Under the pieces are notes generated by a model. The model was given only the letters and a program-made list of their open reading frames with translations. It searched no databases and was not told the DNA's origin. A stretch of DNA of 64,000 nt from Pseudomonadota bacterium. GTDB taxonomy: Bacteria > Pseudomonadota > Gammaproteobacteria > Xanthomonadales > Xanthomonadaceae. Below are positions 36,688 through 45,467 of this stretch, piece after piece; position 1 is the first letter of the stretch; each line of letters starts with the position of its first letter. A program made the position numbers and the translations under genes. The DNA lies in assembly GCA_018242465.1 (NCBI GenBank), contig JAFEBY010000105.1, forward strand, positions 1-64,000, read 5' to 3'.

Positions 36688-38247
36688 ATGCTGGCTCCCG
36701 TCGATATCGCCGTCCTCGCAGCCTATGGGCTGGCAATCTTCGCCCTTGCGCAATGGGTGTCGCGGGAACGCAGTGGCCACCGCAAGGACAGCAGCGACTA
36801 TTTCCTCGCCGGGAAAACCCTGCCATGGTGGGCCATTGGCGCATCGCTGATCGCTGCCAACATCTCGGCTGAACAGATCATCGGCATGTCAGGCTCGGGC
36901 TATGTGATCGGGCTGGCGATCGCCTCCTACGAATGGATGGCCGCACTGACGCTGGTGATCGTCGGCAAGTATTTCCTGCCGATCTTCCTCGAGAACGGCA
37001 TCCACACCATGCCGCAGTTCCTCCAATTGCGGTATGGCGCGCGCATCTGCAAGCTGATGGCGGTGTTCTGGCTGGGCGTATACGTCTTCGTCAACCTGAC
37101 GTCGATCCTCTGGCTCGGATCGCTCGCGGTCCACGCGGTGGCCGGCATCGACCAGACCACCGCGCTGTTGGCGCTGGGTGCGTTCGCCCTCGTCTACCAG
37201 CTGTACGGCGGCCTCAAGGCGGTGGCATTGACCGACATCGTGCAGGTCGCATTGCTGGTCGCCGGCGGGCTGGCAATCGATGCCATCACGCTCAACCGCA
37301 TCTCCGATGGTCACGGCATCGTCGCCGGATTCACCACGTTGCTTCAACGCGCACCGGAACATTTCCACATGATCCTGTCGCGCGACAACCCGCACTACAT
37401 GGATCTTCCGGGATTGTCGGTGCTGATCGGCGGACTGTGGGTGATGAACCTGTCGTACTGGGGCTTCAACCAATACATCATCCAGCGCGCACTGGCCGCG
37501 AAGTCCTTGCGCGATGCCCAACGCGGCGTCACCTTCGCCGCCTATCTCAAGTTGCTGATGCCGGTGATCGTGGTGCTGCCGGGCCTGGCCGCGGTGTTGC
37601 TGGCACCCGGCCTCGCCAAGCCCGACCAAGCCTATCCGGCGATGATGGGCCTGCTGCCGAGCGGCTTCCTCGGCCTGGTGTTCGCGGCATTGATCGCGGC
37701 GATCGTGGCCTCGCTGGCATCGAAGATCAACAGTGTCTCGACCATCTTCACCCTCGATCTCTATGCCGGTTGGAAGCCCGCTGCCAGCCAAGCCCAACTG
37801 GTGCGCGTCGGTCGCATCGTCGCCACCATCGCGGTCGTGCTGGCGGCGCTCACCGCCAAACCGCTGCTCGGCCACTTCGACCAGGCCTTCCAATACATCC
37901 AGGAATTCACCGGATTTTTCACGCCCGGCATCTGCGTGATCTTCCTGCTCGGCCTGTTCTGGAAACGCGCCAGTGAAGCCGGTGCGCTCACCGCGGCAAT
38001 CGGTTCGGCGCTGTTGTCGCTGCTGTTCAAGCTGTGGTGGCCGGCGTTGCCGTTCATGGATCGCGTCGGGCTGGTGTTCCTGCTCGCGCTGGCCGGCGCG
38101 ATCATCGTCTCGCTGCTGCGTCCCGCGCCGCAAGACGGCAATCGCATCGATGTGCGCAACATCGATTACCGCACATCGCGCGGCTTCAACATCGCCGCCC
38201 TCGGCATCGTGCTGGTCCTGTCCGCCCTTTACGTCACCTGGTGGTGA
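36688..38247 (+). CDS. Na+/galactose symporter of the SSS family (vSGLT-like)
   Basis: 519 residues with about 14 hydrophobic segments. It follows the Vibrio vSGLT sequence closely in several blocks: N-I-S-A-E-Q-I-I-G-M-S-G-S-G-Y, A-S-Y-E-W, F-V-N-L-T-S, Y-W-G-F-N-Q-Y-I-I-Q-R, L-A-S-K-I-N-S and Q-Y-I-Q-E-F-T-G. The sugar-binding Gln (A-E-Q, residue 63), Glu (Y-E-W, residue 82), Asn (F-N-Q), Lys (Y-L-K) and Gln (I-Q-E) of vSGLT are all retained. It should carry galactose with sodium across the inner membrane. The stop overlaps the lactonase start. Confidence 0.92.
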   Translation: MLAPVDIAVLAAYGLAIFALAQWVSRERSGHRKDSSDYFLAGKTLPWWAIGASLIAANISAEQIIGMSGSGYVIGLAIASYEWMAALTLVIVGKYFLPIFLENGIHTMPQFLQLRYGARICKLMAVFWLGVYVFVNLTSILWLGSLAVHAVAGIDQTTALLALGAFALVYQLYGGLKAVALTDIVQVALLVAGGLAIDAITLNRISDGHGIVAGFTTLLQRAPEHFHMILSRDNPHYMDLPGLSVLIGGLWVMNLSYWGFNQYIIQRALAAKSLRDAQRGVTFAAYLKLLMPVIVVLPGLAAVLLAPGLAKPDQAYPAMMGLLPSGFLGLVFAALIAAIVASLASKINSVSTIFTLDLYAGWKPAASQAQLVRVGRIVATIAVVLAALTAKPLLGHFDQAFQYIQEFTGFFTPGICVIFLLGLFWKRASEAGALTAAIGSALLSLLFKLWWPALPFMDRVGLVFLLALAGAIIVSLLRPAPQDGNRIDVRNIDYRTSRGFNIAALGIVLVLSALYVTWW

Positions 38248-39161
38248 CAGTGCAGCCGATCGACATCCTGGCGGTGAACTGCCTGCATGGCGAAGGCGTG
38301 CAATGGAATCCGGACGATGGTTGCCTGTGGTGGACCGACATCAGCGCCTCCATGCTGCATCGCTGGCATCTCGACACGCGCACCCACACCACGTTCGCCA
38401 CGCCGGAACGGCTCGCCAGCTTCGCCTTCATCGATGGACGGCGCGACCTGCTGTGCGCATTCGCGCGTGGATTCGCGTTGTTCGATCCGTTTGCGGGAAC
38501 GCTCTGCCCGATCGAACAACCGGAACCGGAAGGCAGCGGGCGACGCTTCAACGATGGCCGCGCCGATCGCCAGGGTCGCTTCTGGGTCGGGACGATGGTC
38601 GAAGATCACGCGCGCGCCGAAGCCTTCAGTGCAAGTCTGTACTGCATGGATCGCGATGGCGATCTGCACGTGCGTGAGCGTGGCATCGGCATCTCCAATG
38701 GCCTGTGCTGGAGCCCCGACGGCAGCCGCATGTATTTCGCCGATTCGACACGACGCACGATTTCCGTCTACGACTTCGACATCGATTCCGGGGAAATTTC
38801 CACGCGCCGGGAGTTCGCCCGCTTGCCCGAGGGCGCGGAACCGGACGGCGCCTGCGTCGATGCCGAGGGCTGCCTGTGGAGTGCGCATTGGGGCGCGGGC
38901 CAGGTGGTGCGCTATGCGCCGGACGGCACGATTCTCGACACCATCCCCATACCGGCGACGCAACCGACTTGCGTGGCCTTTGCCGGGCCGCGACTCGATC
39001 TGCTGTGCGTGACATCGGCACGCATCGGATTGGATGAGGCTGCACTCGCGCGACAGCCCCATGCCGGGAATCTGTTCGTATTCAAGACCGGCGCCACGGG
39101 TCTGGCAGAATCCAGGATGAGCAACGACTTCGACCCGCTCAGCAGACGACACATGCGATGA
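38244..39161 (+). CDS. SMP-30/gluconolactonase-family sugar lactonase, probable galactonolactonase
   Basis: 305 residues from GTG 38244 (GTGA overlap with the symporter stop); GTG 38250 is possible. Metal ligands of the six-bladed SMP-30 propeller are visible: Glu17 (H-G-E-G-V-Q-W), Asn in F-N-D-G-R-A-D, Asn in G-I-S-N-G-L-C-W-S-P-D and catalytic Asp in P-D-G-A-C-V-D. It opens the lactone made by the sugar dehydrogenase, giving galactonate for DgoD. The family also contains glucono- and arabinonolactonases, so specificity rests on context. Confidence 0.88.
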   Translation: MTVQPIDILAVNCLHGEGVQWNPDDGCLWWTDISASMLHRWHLDTRTHTTFATPERLASFAFIDGRRDLLCAFARGFALFDPFAGTLCPIEQPEPEGSGRRFNDGRADRQGRFWVGTMVEDHARAEAFSASLYCMDRDGDLHVRERGIGISNGLCWSPDGSRMYFADSTRRTISVYDFDIDSGEISTRREFARLPEGAEPDGACVDAEGCLWSAHWGAGQVVRYAPDGTILDTIPIPATQPTCVAFAGPRLDLLCVTSARIGLDEAALARQPHAGNLFVFKTGATGLAESRMSNDFDPLSRRHMR

Positions 39162-39895
39162 CGCGCATTGCGAACACCCACAACCTGACGCGACGACTGG
39201 TGGACACGCTGGGCATCGCGATCGTCACCGGAACCTACGGGCCGGGCCGCCCGTTCCCGACCGAAGCGCAGTTGTGCATCGAACTGGGGGCGAGCCGCAG
39301 CGTGCTGCGCGAAGCGGTGAAGATGCTCACGGCCAAGGGGTTGCTCAGCGCGCGCCCGCGCCGCGGCACCATCGTCGAACCGGAAGCGTACTGGAACCTG
39401 CTCGATCCCGATGTCCTGCGCTGGACGCTGGAACGCAAGTTCTCGCCGGAGTTGCTCGCCGAATTCACCCAGATGCGCTTGGCGATCGAACCGCGCGCCG
39501 CGATGCTGGCCGCGCACCAGGCCACGCCGGCGGCCTTGCAAGCCATCGAACACGCACTGGAGCGCATGCGCGCGGCAGAAAACGGCACGGACGACCCGCT
39601 TGAATCCGATATCGCCTTCCATGTCGCTGTGCTCAGCGCCAGCGGGAATCGCCTGTATGCGCAGCTGCGCGACCTGGTGGCGACGGCGCTGCGCTTCTCG
39701 ATCCCGCTCACCAATCGCACCAAAGGCGTTGCACTCGCCAACGTGGCCGATCATCGCCGCGTCTACACCGCGATCGTCGCCGGCAATGGCGTGCGCGCCT
39801 TCCGCGCAATGGAAGCGTTGCTGAGCGAAGTCATGCAGTTGATCGAAGCCCAACCCGCAAGCACACCGCGCGGCCACGGTCGCACCAAGGGCTGA
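39158..39895 (+). CDS. dgoR: FCD-domain GntR-family regulator, DgoR-like
   Basis: 245 residues. The winged-helix N-terminus (about 10-75) has P-T-E-A-Q-L-C-I-E-L-G-A-S-R-S-V-L-R-E-A-V. The FCD sensor follows, with metal-binding residues in R-L-A-I-E-P-R, D-I-A-F-H and D-H-R-R-V-Y. E. coli DgoR represses dgoD/K/A and is released by galactonate. Here the gene lies inside the operon it would control, overlapping the lactonase stop by four bases and followed after five bases by dgoK. Confidence 0.88.
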   Translation: MTRIANTHNLTRRLVDTLGIAIVTGTYGPGRPFPTEAQLCIELGASRSVLREAVKMLTAKGLLSARPRRGTIVEPEAYWNLLDPDVLRWTLERKFSPELLAEFTQMRLAIEPRAAMLAAHQATPAALQAIEHALERMRAAENGTDDPLESDIAFHVAVLSASGNRLYAQLRDLVATALRFSIPLTNRTKGVALANVADHRRVYTAIVAGNGVRAFRAMEALLSEVMQLIEAQPASTPRGHGRTKG

Positions 39896-39900
39896 AGACG

Positions 39901-40839
39901 ATGGCGAAGATGTCGATGCTGATTGGCGGCGATTGGGGCGGCAGCAATCTGCGCCTGTTCCGCTATGACGAAAACGGCGTCGTGCTGGAAACGCGCGAGC
40001 GCACGGCCGGCGTGCTGGCCGTTGCCGATGGCACATTCGAGGCCACGTTGACTGCGCATCTCGGCGATTGGCTGGACGCCGCGCCCGTGCGCATTGTCCT
40101 GAGCGGAATGATCGGCAGCCGCCAGGGTTGGCAGGAAGCGTCCTATGCCCCGTGCCCCGCCGATGCAGAGGCGATCGCGGCACTGGCGCAGCGGGTGGCG
40201 AGTCCATTGGGCGATGTCCGCATCCTGCCCGGCGCGCAAGTCACGCGCGTGGATGGCTGCATCGACGTGATGCGCGGCGAGGAAACCCAGGTCTTCGGGG
40301 TCCAGTCGATGGGCGCACGCGCTGGCGATACCGCCACGCGACTGGTCGTCATGCCAGGCACGCACAGCAAATGGGTTCGCATCGAAGGCGGACGCATCGT
40401 CGATTTCACCACCTACATGACGGGCGAGTTGTACGCCGTGCTGAAGACGCACTCGATCCTCGGCCGCCTGATGGACGGCGACGCCGCGGATGCGCACGCA
40501 TTCGCCACCGGCGTGCAACGCACACTTGCCGATCCGGCATTGTCGAAATGGCTGTTCTCGGCGCGAAGCGAAGGCCTGTTCGGGCGGATCGCACCCGTTG
40601 CGCTGGCGTCCTACCTGTCGGGCTTGCTGATCGGCGCCGAAGTTGGCGCGGCGATGCGGGAGACCGATGTGCGCAGTGCAACGATCGTCGCCACGCCGGA
40701 GCTCGCACGCAACTATCGCATCGCGTTGCAGCTTGCGGGATTCGATACGATCGAAGTGGTCGATGGCGCCCAGGCATCAGCGGCTGGCCTGTGGCGATTG
40801 GCGAATGCGTTGCCGCTTGATTCGGGAGTGCGGGAATAA
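39901..40839 (+). CDS. dgoK: 2-dehydro-3-deoxygalactonokinase
   Basis: 312 residues. The N-terminal G-G-D-W-G-G-S-N-L-R nucleotide-binding motif, the I-V-L-S-G-M-I-G-S-R-Q-G-W segment, V-M-P-G-T-H-S-K-W and F-T-T-Y-M-T-G-E-L are diagnostic for DgoK. It phosphorylates 2-keto-3-deoxygalactonate at position 6. Its stop overlaps the dgoA start by one base (TAATG), indicating coupled translation. Confidence 0.93.
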   Translation: MAKMSMLIGGDWGGSNLRLFRYDENGVVLETRERTAGVLAVADGTFEATLTAHLGDWLDAAPVRIVLSGMIGSRQGWQEASYAPCPADAEAIAALAQRVASPLGDVRILPGAQVTRVDGCIDVMRGEETQVFGVQSMGARAGDTATRLVVMPGTHSKWVRIEGGRIVDFTTYMTGELYAVLKTHSILGRLMDGDAADAHAFATGVQRTLADPALSKWLFSARSEGLFGRIAPVALASYLSGLLIGAEVGAAMRETDVRSATIVATPELARNYRIALQLAGFDTIEVVDGAQASAAGLWRLANALPLDSGVRE

Positions 40840-41465
40840 TGGAATGGAACGAAGTCTTGCAGCAATTGCCGCTGATCGCGATCCTGCGTGGCATCCGGCC
40901 GGATGAGGCCGCCACCGTCGCGATCGCGCTCTGCGATGCGGGAATCCGCTGCATGGAAGTCCCGCTCAATTCGCCATCGCCGCTGGAAAGCATCGCGCGG
41001 ATGCGCGCTGCAGTCGGCACGCGCGCATTGATCGGTGCCGGCACCGTGCTGCATGCGTCGGCGGTTGCAGACATCGCCGCTGCTGGCGGCCAGCTGATCG
41101 TTTCCCCGAATTGCGATGTCGATGTGATCGCAGCGGCCAAGCGCGCGGGACTGGTCTCGCTGCCGGCCTTCCTCACGCCCAGCGAGGCATTCCGCGCCAT
41201 TGATGCAGGCGCGGACGGGTTGAAGCTGTTTCCGGCCGAAGCGGCAATGCCTGCGGCCCTGAAAGCGATGAAAGCGGTACTCCCGCGCGAAATGCCGGTC
41301 TTCCCTGTCGGCGGCATCGAACCGGAATCGATGCCCGCGTATCGCCGGGCAGGCGCCGCCGGGTTCGGCATCGGTTCGGCGATTTACGCGCCGGGCCGCG
41401 ATGTTGCCGAGATCGCCGCGCGTGCTACGGCATTCGTCAGCGCATGGGGAACGGACTGCGCCTAG
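40839..41465 (+). CDS. dgoA: 2-dehydro-3-deoxy-6-phosphogalactonate aldolase
   Basis: 208 residues. A class I KDPG/KDPGal aldolase with Schiff-base Lys129 (G-L-K-L-F-P-A), catalytic Glu40 (M-E-V-P-L-N-S-P) and phosphate/carboxylate-binding Arg17 (I-L-R-G). The N-S-P after the Glu strand favours the galacto enzyme over KDPG aldolase. It yields pyruvate and glyceraldehyde-3-phosphate, ending the De Ley-Doudoroff route. Last gene of the plus-strand operon. Its TAG stop overlaps the TAG of the convergent GH3 gene in the palindrome CTAG. Confidence 0.94.
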   Translation: MEWNEVLQQLPLIAILRGIRPDEAATVAIALCDAGIRCMEVPLNSPSPLESIARMRAAVGTRALIGAGTVLHASAVADIAAAGGQLIVSPNCDVDVIAAAKRAGLVSLPAFLTPSEAFRAIDAGADGLKLFPAEAAMPAALKAMKAVLPREMPVFPVGGIEPESMPAYRRAGAAGFGIGSAIYAPGRDVAEIAARATAFVSAWGTDCA

Positions 41466-44017
41466 TGCGCGCAGTCCACCACGTGCTCCGCTTCGTTCAA
41501 CGCACCCAGCGCGACGCGCGACATCGACAGTTGTAGTTGTCCGACGGACTGCAATTGCAGCACGGCATCCAACCTTGTCATGTCCGCACCCGCGCGTGCG
41601 AGACATTTCAGCGGCACACCCAATGTCGTCCACTGGTGCATCGGGAGCTTGGCCAAGGCAGCGCCGACAGGTACCGAACCGCCACAATTCGCGCCACATG
41701 ACATGCCGATCGAAACGTCACCCGTCGGTGCCGACTCCTGCCGCAGGCTCACGATCAACATCACGTCGCCGTTGGTTTCGCGCTGCATATCGACAGGCGT
41801 CTTCGTTGCGAGCACCAGCGATGCCGGTTGCGTGCCCGACCAAGTGAAACGACGCGCATCTTCTTGCGCCAGATGGTCCACCGCAGTCACCTGCAGGCTG
41901 CCATCCGCCAACAACGCCGGAACCGTGGCCGCCGGCATGTGCGCCTGCGACGCGCTGGACAATTGCATGGCGATACCCAGCGCAGGCTTGCCCTTGATGA
42001 AATACACGCCGCTGCCGGCGACTTCACCCGAGATTCCGGAATCTTCCGGCAATGCAGCCAGGTCACTCTTGTCGGCGTACGTCCGGCCGAAGCCGAACGG
42101 GAACAGTGGATCGTAGTTCTTCTGCCCCACGTTGTTTGCATACTGATCTGCGCGCTTCGGCCAACTGAAGCCGAGCTTGCCGCGGAAGTCGAACTGCACG
42201 CCGCCATCCGGCTTGCGCAACAGGACATCGGCGATGCCGCCACCTTCCGACCCCGGCAGCCACGCCGCGACAAAGGCATCGGCGGCATTGATTTCGCGAT
42301 TCACCCACAGCGGCCGTCCGCTCAGGAACACCGCAACCACCGGAATATGCTCGGCCTTGAGCCGCTTCAGTAGTTGCAGATCGGTATCGTTACCCGGCTT
42401 GTAAAGCAGGTTGGGAATGTCGCCCTGGAATTCGGCATAGGGATCTTCACCGAAGACAACGATCGCGACATCCGGCTTTTTCGCGTAACGACCATCGATC
42501 GCGTGCTCGGCGCTGCCACCCGCGGCTTTCACCTGTTGCGCGATGCCTTCGTAGATCGTGTCGGCATTGGGATAATCCGCGCGCACGGTCCCGGTCCCCT
42601 GCCAGTTGAGTGTCCAGCCGCCGGCCTGCTTGCCGATGTCATCGGCGCCATCGCCAGCGACGAGGATGTGCTGCTTCGGCGAGAGCGGCAACAACGCGTG
42701 ATTGTTCTTCAGCAACACCAGCGATTCGCGCACAGCCTGCCGTGCGATGGCCCGATGTTCGGGCGAACCCAACAATTCGAACTTCCCGCCAACCGCGCGC
42801 ATTGACGGTTTCCCTGCCGAGAACAGGCCAAGGCGGAATTTCACCCGCAGCACGCGACGCACTGCATCATCGAGCCGTGCTCGGCTGATCGTGCCCGCCT
42901 TCACCGCAGCCACGGTGGATTCGTAAAAGCCCTTCCAGCTGTCCGGCGCCATCACCATGTCCAGGCCGGCATTGATCGTGGCCGGGCAATGGGTGGTATC
43001 ACAGCCCTTCACTTGCGCGTGACCGTTCCAATCACCGACGACGAAACCACCGAAGTTCATGCGCCCTTTCAACACATCCGTGAGCAGGTGCCGGTTACCG
43101 TGCATTTTCTCGCCATTGATGCTGTTGAACGATGCCATCACCGACTGTGCACCGGCGGCGATGGCTGGCGGATAACCCGCTGCATGGATGCGCACCAACG
43201 TGGCTTCATCGACCGCGGTATCGCCCTGGTCCTTGCCGTTGGTCGTCCCGCCATCGCCGAGGAAATGCTTGACGGATACCATCACGTGCCTGCCATCGAG
43301 AAACTGCCGCGTGCCGACCTTGCCCTGCAGTCCTTCGACCATCGCGCCCGCATAGCTGGCAACGACATCCGGCGATTCCGAATAGCCTTCGTAGGTGCGG
43401 CCCCAGCGATCGTCCTGTGGCACGGCGACGGTCGGTGCGAACGCCCACTCCATGCCGGTCACGCGGGTCTCGACAGCGGTGACTTCGCCGATTTTCTTCA
43501 TCAGGGCCGGGTCGCGCATGGCGCCCAGTCCGATGTTGTGGGGGAATAGCGTTGCGCCGACGATATTGCTCTGCCCGTGCACGGCATCGATGCCGAAAAG
43601 AATCGGGATCGCCTTGCCGCCCTGCGAGGTATCCATCGATGCGTCGTAATACGCATCGACCAGTTTCAGCCACTCTGCCGGGCTGGCATTGTATTTTCCG
43701 CCCGGATCGGAATTGCCGCCGGCCAGCACCGAACCCAGATGATATTTGCGCACGTCGTCCGGCGTGAGGCTGGCGATGTCACCCTGCACCAGCTGGCCGA
43801 CCTTGTCTTCCACCGTCATTGTCGCCAGCAAGGCGGTGATGCGCTTTTCCAGTGCGGGATCATTCGGCAGCGGCCACTTCACTGCCGGCCACGGCGAGGC
43901 ATGCGTCGCCTTTTCGGCAGCGAACGCCGGCGTTCCCGTCACGCCACTCCCCACCGTGACCAGTGCAAGCGCCGCGACCAGCAGCGTTTTCGACATCATC
44001 GAATGCATTCCGCTCAT
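41462..44017 (-). CDS. GH3 beta-glucosidase, ExoP type
   Basis: 851 residues from ATG 44017 (ATGA overlap with the xylE stop). A signal peptide ends near A-F-A-A-E. GH3 landmarks: F-G-I-D-A-V-H-G, A-P-T-V-A-V-P-Q-D-D-R-W-G-R, V-K-H-F-L-G-D and the nucleophile Asp in G-F-V-V-G-D-W-N-G-H. The second domain has V-A-G-D-G-A-D-D-I-G. The C-terminal ~180 residues match the ExoP galactose-binding-like domain found in exo-beta-glucanases from marine and Xanthomonad bacteria. It would remove glucose from the trimmed cello-backbone. Last gene of the xyloglucan operon. Confidence 0.92.
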   Translation of the reverse strand: MSGMHSMMSKTLLVAALALVTVGSGVTGTPAFAAEKATHASPWPAVKWPLPNDPALEKRITALLATMTVEDKVGQLVQGDIASLTPDDVRKYHLGSVLAGGNSDPGGKYNASPAEWLKLVDAYYDASMDTSQGGKAIPILFGIDAVHGQSNIVGATLFPHNIGLGAMRDPALMKKIGEVTAVETRVTGMEWAFAPTVAVPQDDRWGRTYEGYSESPDVVASYAGAMVEGLQGKVGTRQFLDGRHVMVSVKHFLGDGGTTNGKDQGDTAVDEATLVRIHAAGYPPAIAAGAQSVMASFNSINGEKMHGNRHLLTDVLKGRMNFGGFVVGDWNGHAQVKGCDTTHCPATINAGLDMVMAPDSWKGFYESTVAAVKAGTISRARLDDAVRRVLRVKFRLGLFSAGKPSMRAVGGKFELLGSPEHRAIARQAVRESLVLLKNNHALLPLSPKQHILVAGDGADDIGKQAGGWTLNWQGTGTVRADYPNADTIYEGIAQQVKAAGGSAEHAIDGRYAKKPDVAIVVFGEDPYAEFQGDIPNLLYKPGNDTDLQLLKRLKAEHIPVVAVFLSGRPLWVNREINAADAFVAAWLPGSEGGGIADVLLRKPDGGVQFDFRGKLGFSWPKRADQYANNVGQKNYDPLFPFGFGRTYADKSDLAALPEDSGISGEVAGSGVYFIKGKPALGIAMQLSSASQAHMPAATVPALLADGSLQVTAVDHLAQEDARRFTWSGTQPASLVLATKTPVDMQRETNGDVMLIVSLRQESAPTGDVSIGMSCGANCGGSVPVGAALAKLPMHQWTTLGVPLKCLARAGADMTRLDAVLQLQSVGQLQLSMSRVALGALNEAEHVVDCAH

Positions 44018-45423
44018 CCTTCCATCTGCTCCAGCTCCTTGCCCTTGGTTTCGTGCACGTAACGCAGCACGAAGAACACCGAGACCACCGCCGACGCGAG
44101 GTAGATGCCATAGGTCGCAGCCAGGCCGATGCCGGAGAGAAGCAGCGGGAAAGTCATGGTGATGGCGAAGTTGGACGTCCATTGCGCGGCACCCGCCACC
44201 GCCAGCGCGGAGCCGCGAATCTGGTTGGGGAACATTTCGCCGAGCATCACCCACATCACCGGCCCCCACGAAACGTTGAAGAACACCACATAGGCATTCG
44301 CCGCCACCAGGGCCAGCGTCCCCATGCCGCCAGACAGTTTCAGATGACCATCGACCAGCGCGCCGCTGGCGAACGCCCACACCACCAACGCAAGCGCCAC
44401 CGCCATGCCCGCCGATCCCACCCACAGCAGCGGCTTGCGGCCGACCTTGTCGATCAGGAGCACGGTCACGATGCAGGCGCCGATGGACAACGCGCCCGAC
44501 AGCACGTTGATCAACAGCGCGTCGTTTTCAGAAAACCCCACGGCCTGCCACAACACCGCGCCGTAGTAAAACACCACGTTGATGCCGACCAGTTGCTGGA
44601 ACGTCGCCAGGCCGATGCCCACCCAAACGATGGGGCGCATCTTGCCGGTGGCCTTGTTGACGAGATCCGACAGGCGTGGCCGATGGTGGTCCTGCGACAG
44701 CGAGGCATCGATTTCAGCGTACTTGGCCTGTGCATCGTTCGCACCGAACAAGCGGGTCAACACTGCAAGCGATTCATCCTTGCGACGCTTCACCGCCAGA
44801 TAGCGCGGGCTTTCCGGAATGGTCAGCAACAACACCAGGAACAATGCCGAGGGAATCGCCATCATCCAGAACATCCAGCGCCACGCCGCGTGTCCGCCCC
44901 ACAGCGCTTCGGTTGACGCGCCGGCTGCCTTGGCCAGCAGGTAGTTGCTGAGAAACGCGGCGAACAGTCCACTGATGATGGCGATCTGCTGCACGGTGGC
45001 CAGGCGTCCGCGATAACGCGCGGGCGCCACTTCGGAAATATAGGCCGGCGACATCACGCTGGCCGCGCCCACCGCAAAGCCACCCAGCAGGCGTGCGGCG
45101 ATGAACATCGTCGAGCTGTTGGCCGCGCCTGCACCCAACGCCGAACACAGGAAGAGCACCGCAGAGATGATGAGCACGCTGCGCCTGCCCCAGAGATCGG
45201 CAAGGCGGCCGGCGAAGAACGCGCCGACCGCGCACCCCAGCAGCATCGACGCCACCTCGAACCCGGTGCCGGCGGAACTGGAATGGAATGCCTGCTTCAG
45301 ACCGTCCACGGTGCCGTTGATGACGCCGCTATCGAAGCCAAACAGAAACCCCCCGATCGTCGCCACCACGCTGATCAGCACGATCAACCTGGTATTTTCA
45401 CCCGTACCTGCCATCTGGTTCAT
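44014..45423 (-). CDS. xylE: Sugar/H+ symporter of the MFS, XylE-like
   Basis: 469 residues, twelve predicted membrane segments. The sugar-porter signatures are present: G-F-D-S-G-V-I-N-G, G-R-L-A-D-L-W-G-R-R, P-E-S-P-R-Y-L, Q-Q-L-V-G-I-N-V-V-F-Y-Y and G-P-V-M-W-V-M-L-G-E-M-F-P. The Gln-Gln and Trp residues correspond to the xylose-contacting ones in E. coli XylE. It is placed just after xylA (44-base gap, the largest in the operon), so it probably imports xylose; related porters also carry glucose. Confidence 0.85.
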   Translation of the reverse strand: MNQMAGTGENTRLIVLISVVATIGGFLFGFDSGVINGTVDGLKQAFHSSSAGTGFEVASMLLGCAVGAFFAGRLADLWGRRSVLIISAVLFLCSALGAGAANSSTMFIAARLLGGFAVGAASVMSPAYISEVAPARYRGRLATVQQIAIISGLFAAFLSNYLLAKAAGASTEALWGGHAAWRWMFWMMAIPSALFLVLLLTIPESPRYLAVKRRKDESLAVLTRLFGANDAQAKYAEIDASLSQDHHRPRLSDLVNKATGKMRPIVWVGIGLATFQQLVGINVVFYYGAVLWQAVGFSENDALLINVLSGALSIGACIVTVLLIDKVGRKPLLWVGSAGMAVALALVVWAFASGALVDGHLKLSGGMGTLALVAANAYVVFFNVSWGPVMWVMLGEMFPNQIRGSALAVAGAAQWTSNFAITMTFPLLLSGIGLAATYGIYLASAVVSVFFVLRYVHETKGKELEQMEG

Positions 45424-45467
45424 GCGCTTCGTCCCGTCTCTCTTGTTGTTGTCGTGTCGCGCGCCGT

